A program made the position numbers and the translations under genes. A stretch of DNA of 58,406 nucleotides from Ruegeria conchae (GTDB lineage Bacteria; Pseudomonadota; Alphaproteobacteria; Rhodobacterales; Rhodobacteraceae). The number at the start of each line of letters is the position of its first letter. The first letter of the stretch is position 1. Under the pieces are notes generated by a model. That model saw only the letters and a program-made list of their open reading frames with translations. It did not search any database and was not told where the DNA came from. Below, piece after piece: positions 8,621 to 18,589 of the stretch. Location: the NCBI RefSeq assembly GCF_000192475.1, contig NZ_AEYW01000005.1, positions 1-58,406 of the forward strand, read 5' to 3'.

Positions 8621-8986
8621 CTACTCCAACACCGTGACGGTCAAGCCATCGCGGCCGCGCAAAATAACCAGCAAATCCACAAGTCGTTGCGCGGACGTAT
8701 CGGCATCAAGGCTTACCAGAGCCTGACCTGTCCCGATCCTTGCAGACAGGTCATCCAGCGTCAGCGTTTCGCCGTTCAAAGTCACGCGCTCCGCACCGAT
8801 CTGGATGAAAATTCGCTCGACGGGCTCAGCCGAGGCTGATGCGCCTGAGGTTGCACTGCTGATCTCGATCTCCGCGAATTTTGAGAAGGTTGAAGACAAC
8901 ATGAAGAACAGCAACAGCAAGAAGATGACATCGATGAGCGGCGTCATTGACATAGGTCGTCTGACAAAGGGTGCCGTGTTACACAT
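8621..8986 (-). CDS. exbD: ExbD/TolR family protein, first copy, 121 aa
   Basis: A single-pass inner-membrane protein with the classic ExbD signature: residues about 12-35 contain TPLIDVIFLLLLFFML, with the proton-coupling Asp in PLIDV, followed by a periplasmic domain of about 85 residues. With ExbB it forms the proton channel that energises TonB. Its start overlaps the exbB stop by 8 bases, indicating translational coupling. The neighbouring second ExbD has Asn at the matching position, so this copy is probably the catalytically competent one. Confidence 0.9.
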   Translation of the reverse strand: MCNTAPFVRRPMSMTPLIDVIFLLLLFFMLSSTFSKFAEIEISSATSGASASAEPVERIFIQIGAERVTLNGETLTLDDLSARIGTGQALVSLDADTSAQRLVDLLVILRGRDGLTVTVLE

Positions 8987-9641
8987 GTTCAGCGTTCAGA
9001 AACTCGGTCGCACCGGTGGCGGGCTGGTTCGAATGGTTTGGGACAAGAACTGTGCGCAGTGCTTTGTCCGCAAACACCCGTTCGCGCGCGGTTCGGCTTT
9101 CAAACCAGGACAAGACCATCGAGGTCGGCATCGCCACCGCTAGGCCAACAGCTGTGGTTACCAGGGCAACCCAGATGCCGCCTGCCAGCAATGAGGGATC
9201 GACAGAAGACCCGGCAGATTGAAGGCTTTGGAACGCATTGATCATTCCCAAAACTGTCCCGAACAACCCAAGCAGCGGGGCAAGCTGGGCAACCGTGTCT
9301 AAAAGTCGAAACCCCCGCTCAAGCCCGGCAAGTGCCAACCCGGCTTCGGCATCCAGCCGTGCGTCCAGATCGGGTGTGTCCGGCGCGTCCATTGCGGCTT
9401 CGACAAGTGGTGCAAGATAGCTTCTGCTCTGTGCGAGGCGTGTGCGTGCCTCGGCCCGATCCCCGGCATCCCAGGCTTGCAGCGCTTGTGACAGCACTTT
9501 GTGCCGTCCCACGCCACAGGCTGCGAACTGCCACAGCTTATAAAGACTGACCGCCACCGTCAGCACCGACATGACAATAAGAATGGCTACTACGGGCCCG
9601 CCAAGGGCCAGGATTTCCCGAAGAGAAGAGAGAATATTCAT
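8979..9641 (-). CDS. exbB: MotA/TolQ/ExbB proton channel family protein, 220 aa
   Basis: An inner-membrane proton-channel subunit. Three hydrophobic segments are visible: about residues 13-35, 118-140 (TVAQLAPLLGLFGTVLGMINAF, the family hallmark with Gly- and Thr-lined helices) and 150-175 (GGIWVALVTTAVGLAVAMPT). It should assemble as a pentamer around an ExbD dimer and power the TonB protein encoded downstream. Its start overlaps the end of the preceding secreted-protein gene by 4 bases (ATGA), which makes that small protein part of the same unit. Confidence 0.92.
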   Translation of the reverse strand: MNILSSLREILALGGPVVAILIVMSVLTVAVSLYKLWQFAACGVGRHKVLSQALQAWDAGDRAEARTRLAQSRSYLAPLVEAAMDAPDTPDLDARLDAEAGLALAGLERGFRLLDTVAQLAPLLGLFGTVLGMINAFQSLQSAGSSVDPSLLAGGIWVALVTTAVGLAVAMPTSMVLSWFESRTARERVFADKALRTVLVPNHSNQPATGATEFLNAEHV

Positions 9642-10069
9642 CCAAGTAACTCCACTTCAACTCGGCTGCTGAGCGTTAGGGTCGATTGGCAGACGTCGCT
9701 CTGAGATCCGTTTATCACGCATGAACTCGCGCCATTGATCAATGCTCGCCCAACAGACGTGCAAGACATCCCAGGCAGGTCAAACTGACGGACACGCGGG
9801 CGATCTAAGGGTAAGTCTCGAAAATCAAAAAGTGAAAGGGTTACAACACTCCCTTCATTGTCGAATATCACCGTCTCGAATATTGCCTCATCGATGCTGG
9901 TTCCGGATTGGTTGGTCACCAGGAAGGTTAATCTACAGGCACCACTAACGTCTGCCAAGGCATTGAGCTCCAAAGAAATCTCAGCGGTAGGTGCCTCAGC
10001 GGATTGCGCCAGAGCTCCGCATGAGAGCAGGCATGCGAAACAGGTAAGCAGGACACGGAGAGATCTCAT
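9638..10069 (-). CDS. small secreted protein heading the ExbB/ExbD/TonB operon, 143 aa
   Basis: Function unknown. A signal peptide is clear (MRSLRVLLTCFACLLSCGALAQ, cleavage after ALA near residue 20). The mature part of about 120 residues has four Cys residues, which could form disulfides, and a beta-rich pattern (LTFLVTNQSG, VVTLSLFDF). The frame is open upstream to 10156, but the ATG at 10067-10069 places the signal peptide at the N-terminus and was preferred. The last codons overlap the exbB start, so it is co-transcribed and is probably a periplasmic or surface partner of the TonB system. Confidence 0.75.
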   Translation of the reverse strand: MRSLRVLLTCFACLLSCGALAQSAEAPTAEISLELNALADVSGACRLTFLVTNQSGTSIDEAIFETVIFDNEGSVVTLSLFDFRDLPLDRPRVRQFDLPGMSCTSVGRALINGASSCVINGSQSDVCQSTLTLSSRVEVELLG

Positions 10070-10342
10070 TGAAGGGCACCTATATGCTTGGGCGAACCGC
10101 GTTTGTCTGCGTTGTGTAGCCGACAATGGTCCTCTCATACCTGATAGTACTCTCACTTCAAAGGATCGCTAAAACGATTGTGAATTCGACAATATTTAAG
10201 GGCGAATTTGAAGATGCAGTCTAGCAAATTGACATAATATATGACAATATGACGGATATCTGCCTCATTTCGTCAAGACATGATCTGCATCCCGAACAAT
10301 TCGCCCCTCATAATCGAAAGAAATACAGTATGGAGGCGCGTT

Positions 10343-11449
10343 TTGAGCTGGAATATTTGCATAGTCGGGGCAGGAAAGATCGGTCAGATGATCGCGACCT
10401 TGTTGAAATCCTCGGCGCATTACTCGGTAACTGTTGCCGATCATGATCTGTCGGCATTGTCTGTGTTCAACAAGCGAGGGATTTCAACGCGGCAGATCGA
10501 TGCCCGTGACAGTGCAAGCCTCGAACGGGGGCTCAGGGGGTTTGATGCTGTTGTTTCGGCGGCTCCATTTTTCCTGACGCCAGAAATTGCCGGTGCTGCA
10601 AAAACAGTCGGAGCCCATTATTTTGATCTGACAGAAGATGTTGAAGCGACCAATGCGGTACGCCAACTTTCGCAGAACAGCGATACAGCGTTCATGCCGC
10701 AATGCGGATTGGCACCCGGATTTGTCGGTATCGCTGGCGCCGCGCTGGCTTCGGAATTCGATGAGTTGGAAAGCTTACATATGCGGGTTGGGGCACTGCC
10801 GCTGTTTCCGACCAATGCATTGAAATATAACCTGACGTGGTCCACTGACGGATTGATAAATGAGTATTGTAACCCTTGCGATGCCATTGTGAACGGCGAG
10901 CGGGTTAAAACAGCACCACTCGAAGATTATGAACTGATCGGCCATGATGGTGTGGAGTATGAATGCTTCAACACGTCCGGTGGGCTGGGCACGCTGCCCG
11001 AAACGCTTGAAGGCAAAGCGCGGGCTGTGTCCTATCGGTCGATCCGCTATCCGGGACATCGGGATATTCTTCGATTGTTGCTGAATGACCTGGGATTAGA
11101 GCGGCGGCGCGATCTGTTGAAAGAGATCTTTGAAACCGCACTGCCGCGCACAGATCAGGATGTAGTGCTTGTCTATTGCACTGCCAAGGGAATGATTGAT
11201 GGTTCCCTGCGCGAGAAGTCCCTGATCAACAAATCCTTTGCCCGCACCATTGATGGGCAAATCTGGAGTGCGATTCAGATCACCACCGCAGCAGGTGTGC
11301 TGGGTGTCGTCGATCTGATGCGGACGGGTGCTTTGCCGTCCAAGGGTTTTGTCCGGCAGGAGCAGGTAAAGCTTGCCGATTTCCTGAACACAGAATTTGG
11401 TCGGCTCTATCGCGCCGGCGATGTCACCGAACAGAACAAGGCGGCCTGA
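10343..11449 (+). CDS. saccharopine/lysine 6-dehydrogenase-like oxidoreductase, 368 aa
   Basis: The N-terminus is a Rossmann NAD(P) site ([17 protein letters not shown]), followed by the saccharopine-dehydrogenase family pattern [11 protein letters not shown] and YFDLTED, then [12 protein letters not shown] near residue 130. A C-terminal substrate domain completes the usual length. The next gene encodes an aminoadipate-semialdehyde dehydrogenase, so the likely role is oxidation of lysine (or saccharopine) to aminoadipate semialdehyde. The chosen start is TTG at 10343 because GGAGG lies 6 bases upstream (10332-10336) and the Rossmann strand begins right after; the upstream ATG at 10280 would add an unusual extension of 21 residues. 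The exact substrate is inferred from context. Confidence 0.85.
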   Translation: MSWNICIVGAGKIGQMIATLLKSSAHYSVTVADHDLSALSVFNKRGISTRQIDARDSASLERGLRGFDAVVSAAPFFLTPEIAGAAKTVGAHYFDLTEDVEATNAVRQLSQNSDTAFMPQCGLAPGFVGIAGAALASEFDELESLHMRVGALPLFPTNALKYNLTWSTDGLINEYCNPCDAIVNGERVKTAPLEDYELIGHDGVEYECFNTSGGLGTLPETLEGKARAVSYRSIRYPGHRDILRLLLNDLGLERRRDLLKEIFETALPRTDQDVVLVYCTAKGMIDGSLREKSLINKSFARTIDGQIWSAIQITTAAGVLGVVDLMRTGALPSKGFVRQEQVKLADFLNTEFGRLYRAGDVTEQNKAA

Positions 11450-11452
11450 GAT

Positions 11453-12964
<1,512 letters not shown>

Positions 12965-12989
12965 TTGGCGGGTCTTGATCTTAAGTATA

Positions 12990-13017
12990 TCCGGCGGTTT
13001 TAATATACGCCGCCGGA
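12990..13017. terminator. convergent hairpin terminator
   Basis: TCCGGCGG and CCGCCGGA pair over an AT-rich 12-base loop between the aldehyde dehydrogenase (plus) and glycosyltransferase (minus) stop codons. No strong T run follows on the plus strand, so efficiency is uncertain. Confidence 0.6.
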
Positions 13018-13019
13018 AA

Positions 13020-14597
13020 TCAATCCGCGAAAAGGTAATCCAAATGCATAATCGATTTGGCCTGGACCTCCGTTAGGTTCAGAAACTCGGCTATTGCCTC
13101 TTCGTTGACCAAGCGATCAGCAGTTTCGCGCAAATGAAACAAACCATCGTTTTTGGAGTAGCGGATCTGCTCAGATTCATAGGCAAGTGCGTTCCGCAAC
13201 GTCGGAAGCAATCGGGCCATTGACTCGGCCGAACTGTTCTGACCAGCCAACCCGACACGCAGGGCGTGACCAGCAAGGTATTCGTCGGAATATTCGCATT
13301 CGATTTCCAGTACACGCGTCTGGGCTTGATCCCCGCCAAAATCCTGAATGACATCTAAATTCGCAGGATCAACGCATAAGATCAGTTTGTCGCTGTCGAA
13401 ATGTTCGAACAGCAATTTCGCGACTGCGCGACGATGTCGGGAGCGTTTGGTCAATGTCGTCTCAATACCACCCAGATCGGGAAGCGGAGTGTCTTGCTCA
13501 TCGTATATGTATTCAATACAGGGAATGCTGGTTTCCGAGGCAATCTGATCAACCAATCGTTTGGCAACGTGCCATTTTTTGCAGACAATCAAGTATATTT
13601 CGCGATCGGGTCCCAGGGTGTTACCCGCTTCCCAGAACCGTTGTGTGTACCGCCGTCCGACGCGTCCACGGCTGGTCAAGAAATGATACAGTTTGCGCCC
13701 TTCCCCAGAAATACCAAATGCGACCCCTTCGCTGGCATATAATTGCCCTAATCGTTCCTTGAGCTCATGGGCTTCAGGGCTGATCTTGCGTGAGAAGAGG
13801 TAATCCTGACCCAGCAGCATGTCATAGTGATCGTTGTAAAAACTAACGGGCATGCCGTAGTCGGAGAACATCAGAAATGTCAGCGTTCGGTTCTCGATCT
13901 CGTGCTTTGGTATCAGATGGCGAACGAGAGTTTGAAAGAACGTCTCATCTGGAATCCACGTTGTCTTGAAGAACCGAAGCACATCCGGGCGTTGTTGCAG
14001 GAATTCGAGAATCATCTCGACAGTACGACGGCGAAGACACCACCATTGGCTGCCAATCATGATCTGAAGGTCTGACGGTATGTCGCGAGTGAGGCCAAAC
14101 CGTTTTTGCATCTCGTAAGCGGTGTAGAAGAGGCGCGGTTGATTGCGTTCGTTAAAGTAATGGCGATAGATCAGCCGGTCTTCTTTCATTCCGGTCTTGA
14201 TCCAGTTGCTTGCGAAAAAATCGTGGCTCTCGATGAAATCCACATCGCGATCATCAAGGAAACCGCACACATATTCAGCGGTCTTGATGGCCATGCAATC
14301 GCCAGACAGCATATAGAAATGGGTGGCCCTGGGGAACTGCTCTACAGCCGACTGAAGCGCATGCAGCGTAGCCTGTACCAGGGACCATTCACCCCATCCG
14401 CATTTAATGCGCTTCTTCGAAAAGGTGACATTAGGGTTGTCGCTTAGGGCCTCGCGAATTCGCGCATAATCTGTGTCGCTGGCACGGGCATCAAAATGGA
14501 TCGCCATGCAATCACCGGCAGCGGTCAGCTGACCGGCCTGCGCGATGATCGCGTCCGGATCTTTGTGACACAGCAAGATAAAGGCAATCTTTGCCAT
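13020..14597 (-). CDS. core-2/I-branching type glycosyltransferase (GT14-like), 525 aa
   Basis: The N-terminal half resembles beta-1,6-N-acetylglucosaminyltransferases of the core-2/I-branching family: MAKIAFILLCHKDP at the start, then a DAR in AIHFDARASD and the acidic/aromatic block SGDCMAIKT. SQWWCLRRRTVEMIL and the WIPDETFFQTL motif (near residue 235, probable catalytic acid region) follow. The C-terminal part of about 240 residues is an extra region of unknown role. The start was placed at MAKIAF, 12 codons inside the open frame, because family members begin there. It is divergent from a sulfotransferase, suggesting both act on one surface glycan. Confidence 0.85.
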   Translation of the reverse strand: MAKIAFILLCHKDPDAIIAQAGQLTAAGDCMAIHFDARASDTDYARIREALSDNPNVTFSKKRIKCGWGEWSLVQATLHALQSAVEQFPRATHFYMLSGDCMAIKTAEYVCGFLDDRDVDFIESHDFFASNWIKTGMKEDRLIYRHYFNERNQPRLFYTAYEMQKRFGLTRDIPSDLQIMIGSQWWCLRRRTVEMILEFLQQRPDVLRFFKTTWIPDETFFQTLVRHLIPKHEIENRTLTFLMFSDYGMPVSFYNDHYDMLLGQDYLFSRKISPEAHELKERLGQLYASEGVAFGISGEGRKLYHFLTSRGRVGRRYTQRFWEAGNTLGPDREIYLIVCKKWHVAKRLVDQIASETSIPCIEYIYDEQDTPLPDLGGIETTLTKRSRHRRAVAKLLFEHFDSDKLILCVDPANLDVIQDFGGDQAQTRVLEIECEYSDEYLAGHALRVGLAGQNSSAESMARLLPTLRNALAYESEQIRYSKNDGLFHLRETADRLVNEEAIAEFLNLTEVQAKSIMHLDYLFAD

Positions 14598-14736
14598 TCT
14601 ATATTCGTATTTCCCCGTTTCTGCCGTTTGCAACCGTGATACTGAGGATGAGCGATTGAATAAACAGAATATTTTTGGTTCTTTGAGCCAATATGCCGGA
14701 GTATCAATACGATAACTGGCTAAGGAGGCACAGCAG

Positions 14737-15555
14737 ATGGGTTTTCCCGGTACATGGATGACCGAAAGTCAGAGCATGGTCTATCGTGTCGTGCCAAAAT
14801 GTGCTTGCTCGACCATTGGACAGATCATGTACTTCTCGGATCATGGCCGGTTTTTTGATGGTGATATTCACGACGCCAATGATGGGATGCATAAGTGGGC
14901 TTTTAATGCCAGTCAGGACCCAATTGCGCGGAATGTTCAGTCGCATGGGTCATACACTTTTACCTGTGTGCGCAATCCATATACGCGCATCCTAAGTTCG
15001 TTCTTCGACAAGATTTGCGGTATTCAGCGGAACGGTAAACGCTATCGCGGAAATCTGGTGCCGACATTGATTTACAACTACGGGATTGAGGTTGGCGGTG
15101 AGGATGGCAAAGGTGAGTTTGACCAAATCGCTAGTTTCCGCAGGTTTCTACTGTTTGCGCGCGATACGATCCGCTGGCGACGCCCGATGGATCCAGACAT
15201 TCATTGGTCCGCCATGTCCGGTCATGTCTCAACTTTGATCGCTAATGGTGGCCGATATGATCGCATTTTCTGGACCGAGAAATTCAATGATGGAATGCAG
15301 GATGTTCTGGATCACCTGGACACAGCGCATAGGGTGACTCTGTCCGAAATTCCACGCTTCAATGAATCTGAAGGCCATGGGCCAAAGCGTGCGCATCCGG
15401 TCGAGGACTATTTTGACGACCTGTCCATGCACTTGGTCTATGAAATCTACAAGCAGGATTTCGAGTTGTTCAAATACGATTTCGAGAATCCCGCGAACAA
15501 GATGCCAATTGGTGAAATCGATCTGGACGAGATTCACGCAAAACTAGGTGATTGA
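14737..15555 (+). CDS. sulfotransferase family protein, 272 aa
   Basis: A carbohydrate-type sulfotransferase. Near residue 23 the motif VPKCACSTIGQI matches the 5'-phosphosulfate binding loop (PK-x3-T/S) that binds PAPS, and TCVRNPYTRILSSFFDKI near residue 73 matches the 3'-phosphate binding block (R-x-P-x5-S). It should move sulfate from PAPS to a hydroxyl or amine of a glycan. AAGGAGG at 14721-14727 supports the ATG. There is no signal peptide, so it acts in the cytoplasm before export. The divergent GT14-like gene is the natural functional partner. Confidence 0.88.
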   Translation: MGFPGTWMTESQSMVYRVVPKCACSTIGQIMYFSDHGRFFDGDIHDANDGMHKWAFNASQDPIARNVQSHGSYTFTCVRNPYTRILSSFFDKICGIQRNGKRYRGNLVPTLIYNYGIEVGGEDGKGEFDQIASFRRFLLFARDTIRWRRPMDPDIHWSAMSGHVSTLIANGGRYDRIFWTEKFNDGMQDVLDHLDTAHRVTLSEIPRFNESEGHGPKRAHPVEDYFDDLSMHLVYEIYKQDFELFKYDFENPANKMPIGEIDLDEIHAKLGD

Positions 15556-15568
15556 GCTAAATCAGAAG

Positions 15569-15701
15569 GCTCCCGCCCATCGTCAACGTCTCTGACAAGA
15601 CGTCTCCTCTGGTTGGGTCCGGCGCCGCGCATGGCGCGGTGCCGGACCCAAGTCTACAAGGGCTATCGGTGCAGCCGATGCTCCGCTGCGGGCGCGGGAG
15701 C
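15569..15701. repeat. nested inverted-repeat element between convergent genes
   Basis: Outer arms GCTCCCGC (15569-15576) and GCGGGAGC (15694-15701) are perfectly complementary. Inside lie three hairpins: CGTCT/AGACG at about 15585-15600, a long one with 16-base arms and a single G-T wobble at 15615-15649, and ATCGG/CCGAT near 15664-15678. The whole folds as a cloverleaf-like figure. It lies between the convergent stops of the sulfotransferase gene and ilvD and may terminate both, or be a dispersed intergenic repeat. Confidence 0.75.
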
Positions 15702-15719
15702 ACTTACGTTTGAACTAGG

Positions 15720-17552
15720 TCAAACCTGGCGTACTGCGCCTTTTGCGGCACTGGTTGCCAGTTTTGCATAGGCTTTGAGGGCGGTTGATACCTTGCGTTT
15801 GCGTGGGTTGGCGGGGTGCCAGCCTTTTTCGTCTTGTGCCTCGCGCCGGGCCGCAAGCTCCTCGTCAGAGACTGCCAAATGAATTGTGCGGTTGGGGATG
15901 TCTATTTCGATTTTGTCGCCCGTATGTACCAGACCGATCTCGCCACCTTCAGCGGCTTCTGGTGAGACATGGCCGATCGACAGCCCCGAGGTTCCACCCG
16001 AGAAACGCCCATCGGTCAGCAAGGCACAGGCTTTACCCAGACCTTTGGATTTCAGGTAAGAAGTCGGATACAGCATTTCTTGCATGCCCGGACCTCCGCG
16101 TGGGCCTTCGTAACGGATAACCACCACGTCCCCCTCTTTGACCTTACCGGTCAGAATATCGTTCACCGCCTGATCCTGGCTTTCGCAAACATAAGCAGAG
16201 CCGGTGAATTTCAGGATATTCTCATCAACACCTGCCGTTTTCACGATGCAGCCGTCGCGCGCGATGTTCCCGAACAACACAGCCAGACCGCCATCCTGAC
16301 TGAACGCGTGTTCTTTCGAGCGGATAACGCCGCCTTCACGATCGATATCAAGCTCTTTGAACCGGTTTGATTGGCTGAAGGCCTGCGTGGTGCGCACGCC
16401 TCCGGGCGCGGCCTTGAACAGATCCTGCGCCTTCGGGTTGTTGGCGATCTTGATGTCCCAGTTGGCAATCGCTTCACCCATCGTACCCGAATGCACCGTA
16501 TGGCAGTGCTCGTGCAACAGACCCGCGCGGCTGAGTTCGCCGAGGATTGAGAAGATGCCACCGGCGCGGTGGACGTCTTCCATATGCACATTTTCGATAT
16601 TTGGCGCGACCTTGCACAGACAGGGCACCTGGCGGCTGAGCCGATCCATGTCGGACATGGTGAAATGAACTTCGCCCTCATGCGCGATGGCCAGCAGGTG
16701 CAGCACGGTATTGGTCGAGCCACCCATTGCGATGTCGAGGCTCATGGCATTTTCAAAGGCATCAAACGTCGCGATTTCACGCGGCAAGAAGCCTTTTTCG
16801 TCCAAATCATAGTGCCGCTTGGTAATCTCGACGATGCGGCGACCGGCCTCGAGGAACAGCTCTTTGCGGTCCGCGTGCGTAGCCAATGTCGAACCGTTGC
16901 CCGGCAGGGCCAGCCCCAGCGCCTCGGCCAGACAGTTCATCGAGTTTGCGGTGAACATGCCCGAGCACGATCCGCAGGTCGGGCAGGCGTTTTCTTCGAT
17001 ATGCTGGACCTGTTCGTCAGTGAACTTGTCGTCAGCAGCAGCGACCATCGCATCCACAAGGTCGATCTTTTTGGCCTCTAGATCGGCGATGTCGATTTTG
17101 CCGGCTTCCATCGGACCACCCGAGACGAAGATCGCCGGGATGTTCAGACGCATGGCCGCCATCAGCATACCGGGTGTGATCTTGTCGCAGTTCGAGATGC
17201 AGACCATCGCATCAGCGCAATGGGCGTTAACCATGTATTCGACCGAATCCGCGATCACCTCGCGCGAGGGCAGGGAATACAGCATCCCGTCATGGCCCAT
17301 GGCGATCCCGTCATCCACCGCGATGGTGTTGAACTCTTTAGCCACGCCGCCTGCGGCCTCTACCTCGCGAGCAACCATCTGGCCCAGATCCTTCAGGTGC
17401 ACGTGGCCAGGTACAAATTGAGTGAACGAGTTGACGATCGCTATGATTGGCTTGCCAAAATCGTCGTCGCCCATTCCGGTGGCGCGCCATAGGCCACGGG
17501 CGCCGGCCATGTTGCGGCCATGGGTGGAGGTTCTGGATCGGTACATTGGCAT
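15720..17552 (-). CDS. ilvD: dihydroxy-acid dehydratase IlvD, 610 aa
   Basis: Catalyses dehydration of dihydroxy-isovalerate and dihydroxy-methylvalerate in valine, isoleucine and leucine synthesis; an Fe-S, Mg-dependent cytoplasmic enzyme. Cys ligands are visible in [11 protein letters not shown] and [16 protein letters not shown] (about residues 122-210). [19 protein letters not shown] near the C-terminus is the family signature, and the N-terminus [24 protein letters not shown] is typical. Length matches the usual 610-620. The promoter region carries two operator-like repeats shared with the divergent XRE-cupin regulator. This feeds the same pathway as leuB, leuC and leuD further along the window. 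Confidence 0.97.
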   Translation of the reverse strand: MPMYRSRTSTHGRNMAGARGLWRATGMGDDDFGKPIIAIVNSFTQFVPGHVHLKDLGQMVAREVEAAGGVAKEFNTIAVDDGIAMGHDGMLYSLPSREVIADSVEYMVNAHCADAMVCISNCDKITPGMLMAAMRLNIPAIFVSGGPMEAGKIDIADLEAKKIDLVDAMVAAADDKFTDEQVQHIEENACPTCGSCSGMFTANSMNCLAEALGLALPGNGSTLATHADRKELFLEAGRRIVEITKRHYDLDEKGFLPREIATFDAFENAMSLDIAMGGSTNTVLHLLAIAHEGEVHFTMSDMDRLSRQVPCLCKVAPNIENVHMEDVHRAGGIFSILGELSRAGLLHEHCHTVHSGTMGEAIANWDIKIANNPKAQDLFKAAPGGVRTTQAFSQSNRFKELDIDREGGVIRSKEHAFSQDGGLAVLFGNIARDGCIVKTAGVDENILKFTGSAYVCESQDQAVNDILTGKVKEGDVVVIRYEGPRGGPGMQEMLYPTSYLKSKGLGKACALLTDGRFSGGTSGLSIGHVSPEAAEGGEIGLVHTGDKIEIDIPNRTIHLAVSDEELAARREAQDEKGWHPANPRKRKVSTALKAYAKLATSAAKGAVRQV

Positions 17553-17591
17553 GATGCTGTTTCCCTATTGCCCAAGCTGCGATATTGGGTG

Positions 17592-17634
17592 TGTACGTTA
17601 TAGCGCACGTATCATATGTACGTTATAACGCACA
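17592..17634. promoter_or_regulatory. two tandem operator-like repeats
   Basis: TGTACGTTATAGCGCACG (17592-17609) and TGTACGTTATAACGCACA (17617-17634) are spaced by exactly 25 bases. The second is a palindrome except for one pair. They lie between ilvD and the XRE-cupin gene, 23 bases before the regulator's start, and are natural sites for autoregulation. Control of ilvD as well is inferred. Confidence 0.75.
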
Positions 17635-17656
17635 AGGCAAATCGCAAGGCTTGGGT

Positions 17657-18214
17657 ATGGAATCAGACGAGTTAACGCTGAAACTAAGGGATGTTCGCGC
17701 TGCATCGGGGTTAAGCCTGTCTAAAGTGGCCGAACTGACCGGGGTTAGTAAAGCCATGTTGGGTCAGATCGAGCGCGGCGAATCAAGCCCGACCATCGCG
17801 ACCTTGTGGAAGATCGCGAAGGGCTTCCAATTGCCGCTGAGCGCTTTGATTGGCACCGCCGCAATGCGCGACACGGCAGATACCGATGTGTTCAGTACCG
17901 TGACATTTCCGGGAAGCATCGAGGTTAAGATTGTCTTTCCCTTTGATCCGGCATTGGGAGCCGAGACATTTCATGTTGAGCTGTCCCCGAACCAAAGCCA
18001 CGAGTCGCCAGCCCATGCGGCGGGGGTGACCGAAGAGGTCTTTGTGCTCAGCGGAGTTTTGGAAATTCTGCGCGCGGACAAATGGATTCCGCTGCAAGCT
18101 GGGCAGGGATTGCGCTTCGCTGCTGATTTACCGCATGGATACCGCGCTGGTGATCAGGGGGCGGCGTTCCTGAACATGCACCACTATTCCCAATCGGCCG
18201 AAAACCTAGAATAG
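17657..18214 (+). CDS. XRE family regulator with C-terminal cupin, 185 aa
   Basis: The N-terminal helix-turn-helix (residues about 8-62) is of the Cro/XRE type: LRDVRAASGLSLSKVAELTG followed by SKAMLGQIERGESSPTIATLWKIAKG. The C-terminal cupin (about 110-180) probably binds a small ligand. Such proteins often regulate amino-acid or polyamine metabolism. The frame is open 24 codons further upstream, but that would run through the operator repeats, so the ATG at 17657 was chosen. It is divergent from ilvD. It may sense an amino-acid intermediate; that is inferred from position only. Confidence 0.9.
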   Translation: MESDELTLKLRDVRAASGLSLSKVAELTGVSKAMLGQIERGESSPTIATLWKIAKGFQLPLSALIGTAAMRDTADTDVFSTVTFPGSIEVKIVFPFDPALGAETFHVELSPNQSHESPAHAAGVTEEVFVLSGVLEILRADKWIPLQAGQGLRFAADLPHGYRAGDQGAAFLNMHHYSQSAENLE

Positions 18215-18226
18215 GATCGAATCCCC

Positions 18227-18496
18227 GTGACTGCCTTCTTTGACAGCCTGACATTCGTCGATGCGATCGGCTCCTTCGGGGCATTGATCGTGGTTGTAGC
18301 TTATTTTGCCACCCAGATGCGCATGATGAATTCGGACGATCTGGCCTTTCCAGTGGTGAACCTGATCGGTTCGGTTCTGATCGTGTTTTCGCTGATGCAG
18401 AACTTCAATCTGGCATCGATGCTGATCGAAGGCTTCTGGATAATCATCAGCGTGATCGGGATCATTCAGCACTTTCGCCTGCGTCGGGCGGGTTAA
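18227..18496 (+). CDS. small membrane protein (CBU_0592-like), 89 aa
   Basis: Three hydrophobic segments (about residues 15-29, 44-57 and 66-82) make up almost the whole protein, with a short basic tail (RLRRAG). The pattern matches the small CBU_0592-type membrane proteins, whose function is not known. It starts with GTG 12 bases after the regulator's stop, so it is likely co-transcribed with it. The following sseA has its own strong ribosome binding site after a 93-base gap. Confidence 0.75.
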   Translation: MTAFFDSLTFVDAIGSFGALIVVVAYFATQMRMMNSDDLAFPVVNLIGSVLIVFSLMQNFNLASMLIEGFWIIISVIGIIQHFRLRRAG

Positions 18497-18589
18497 ATCC
18501 AATGCTACCGAAGCGCTAGCGCTATCCAGCCTTGAACCCGCATCGCGCCGAGTATAGGGAAAACCCAAGCTCGCTTAGGGGAGGCTTTG

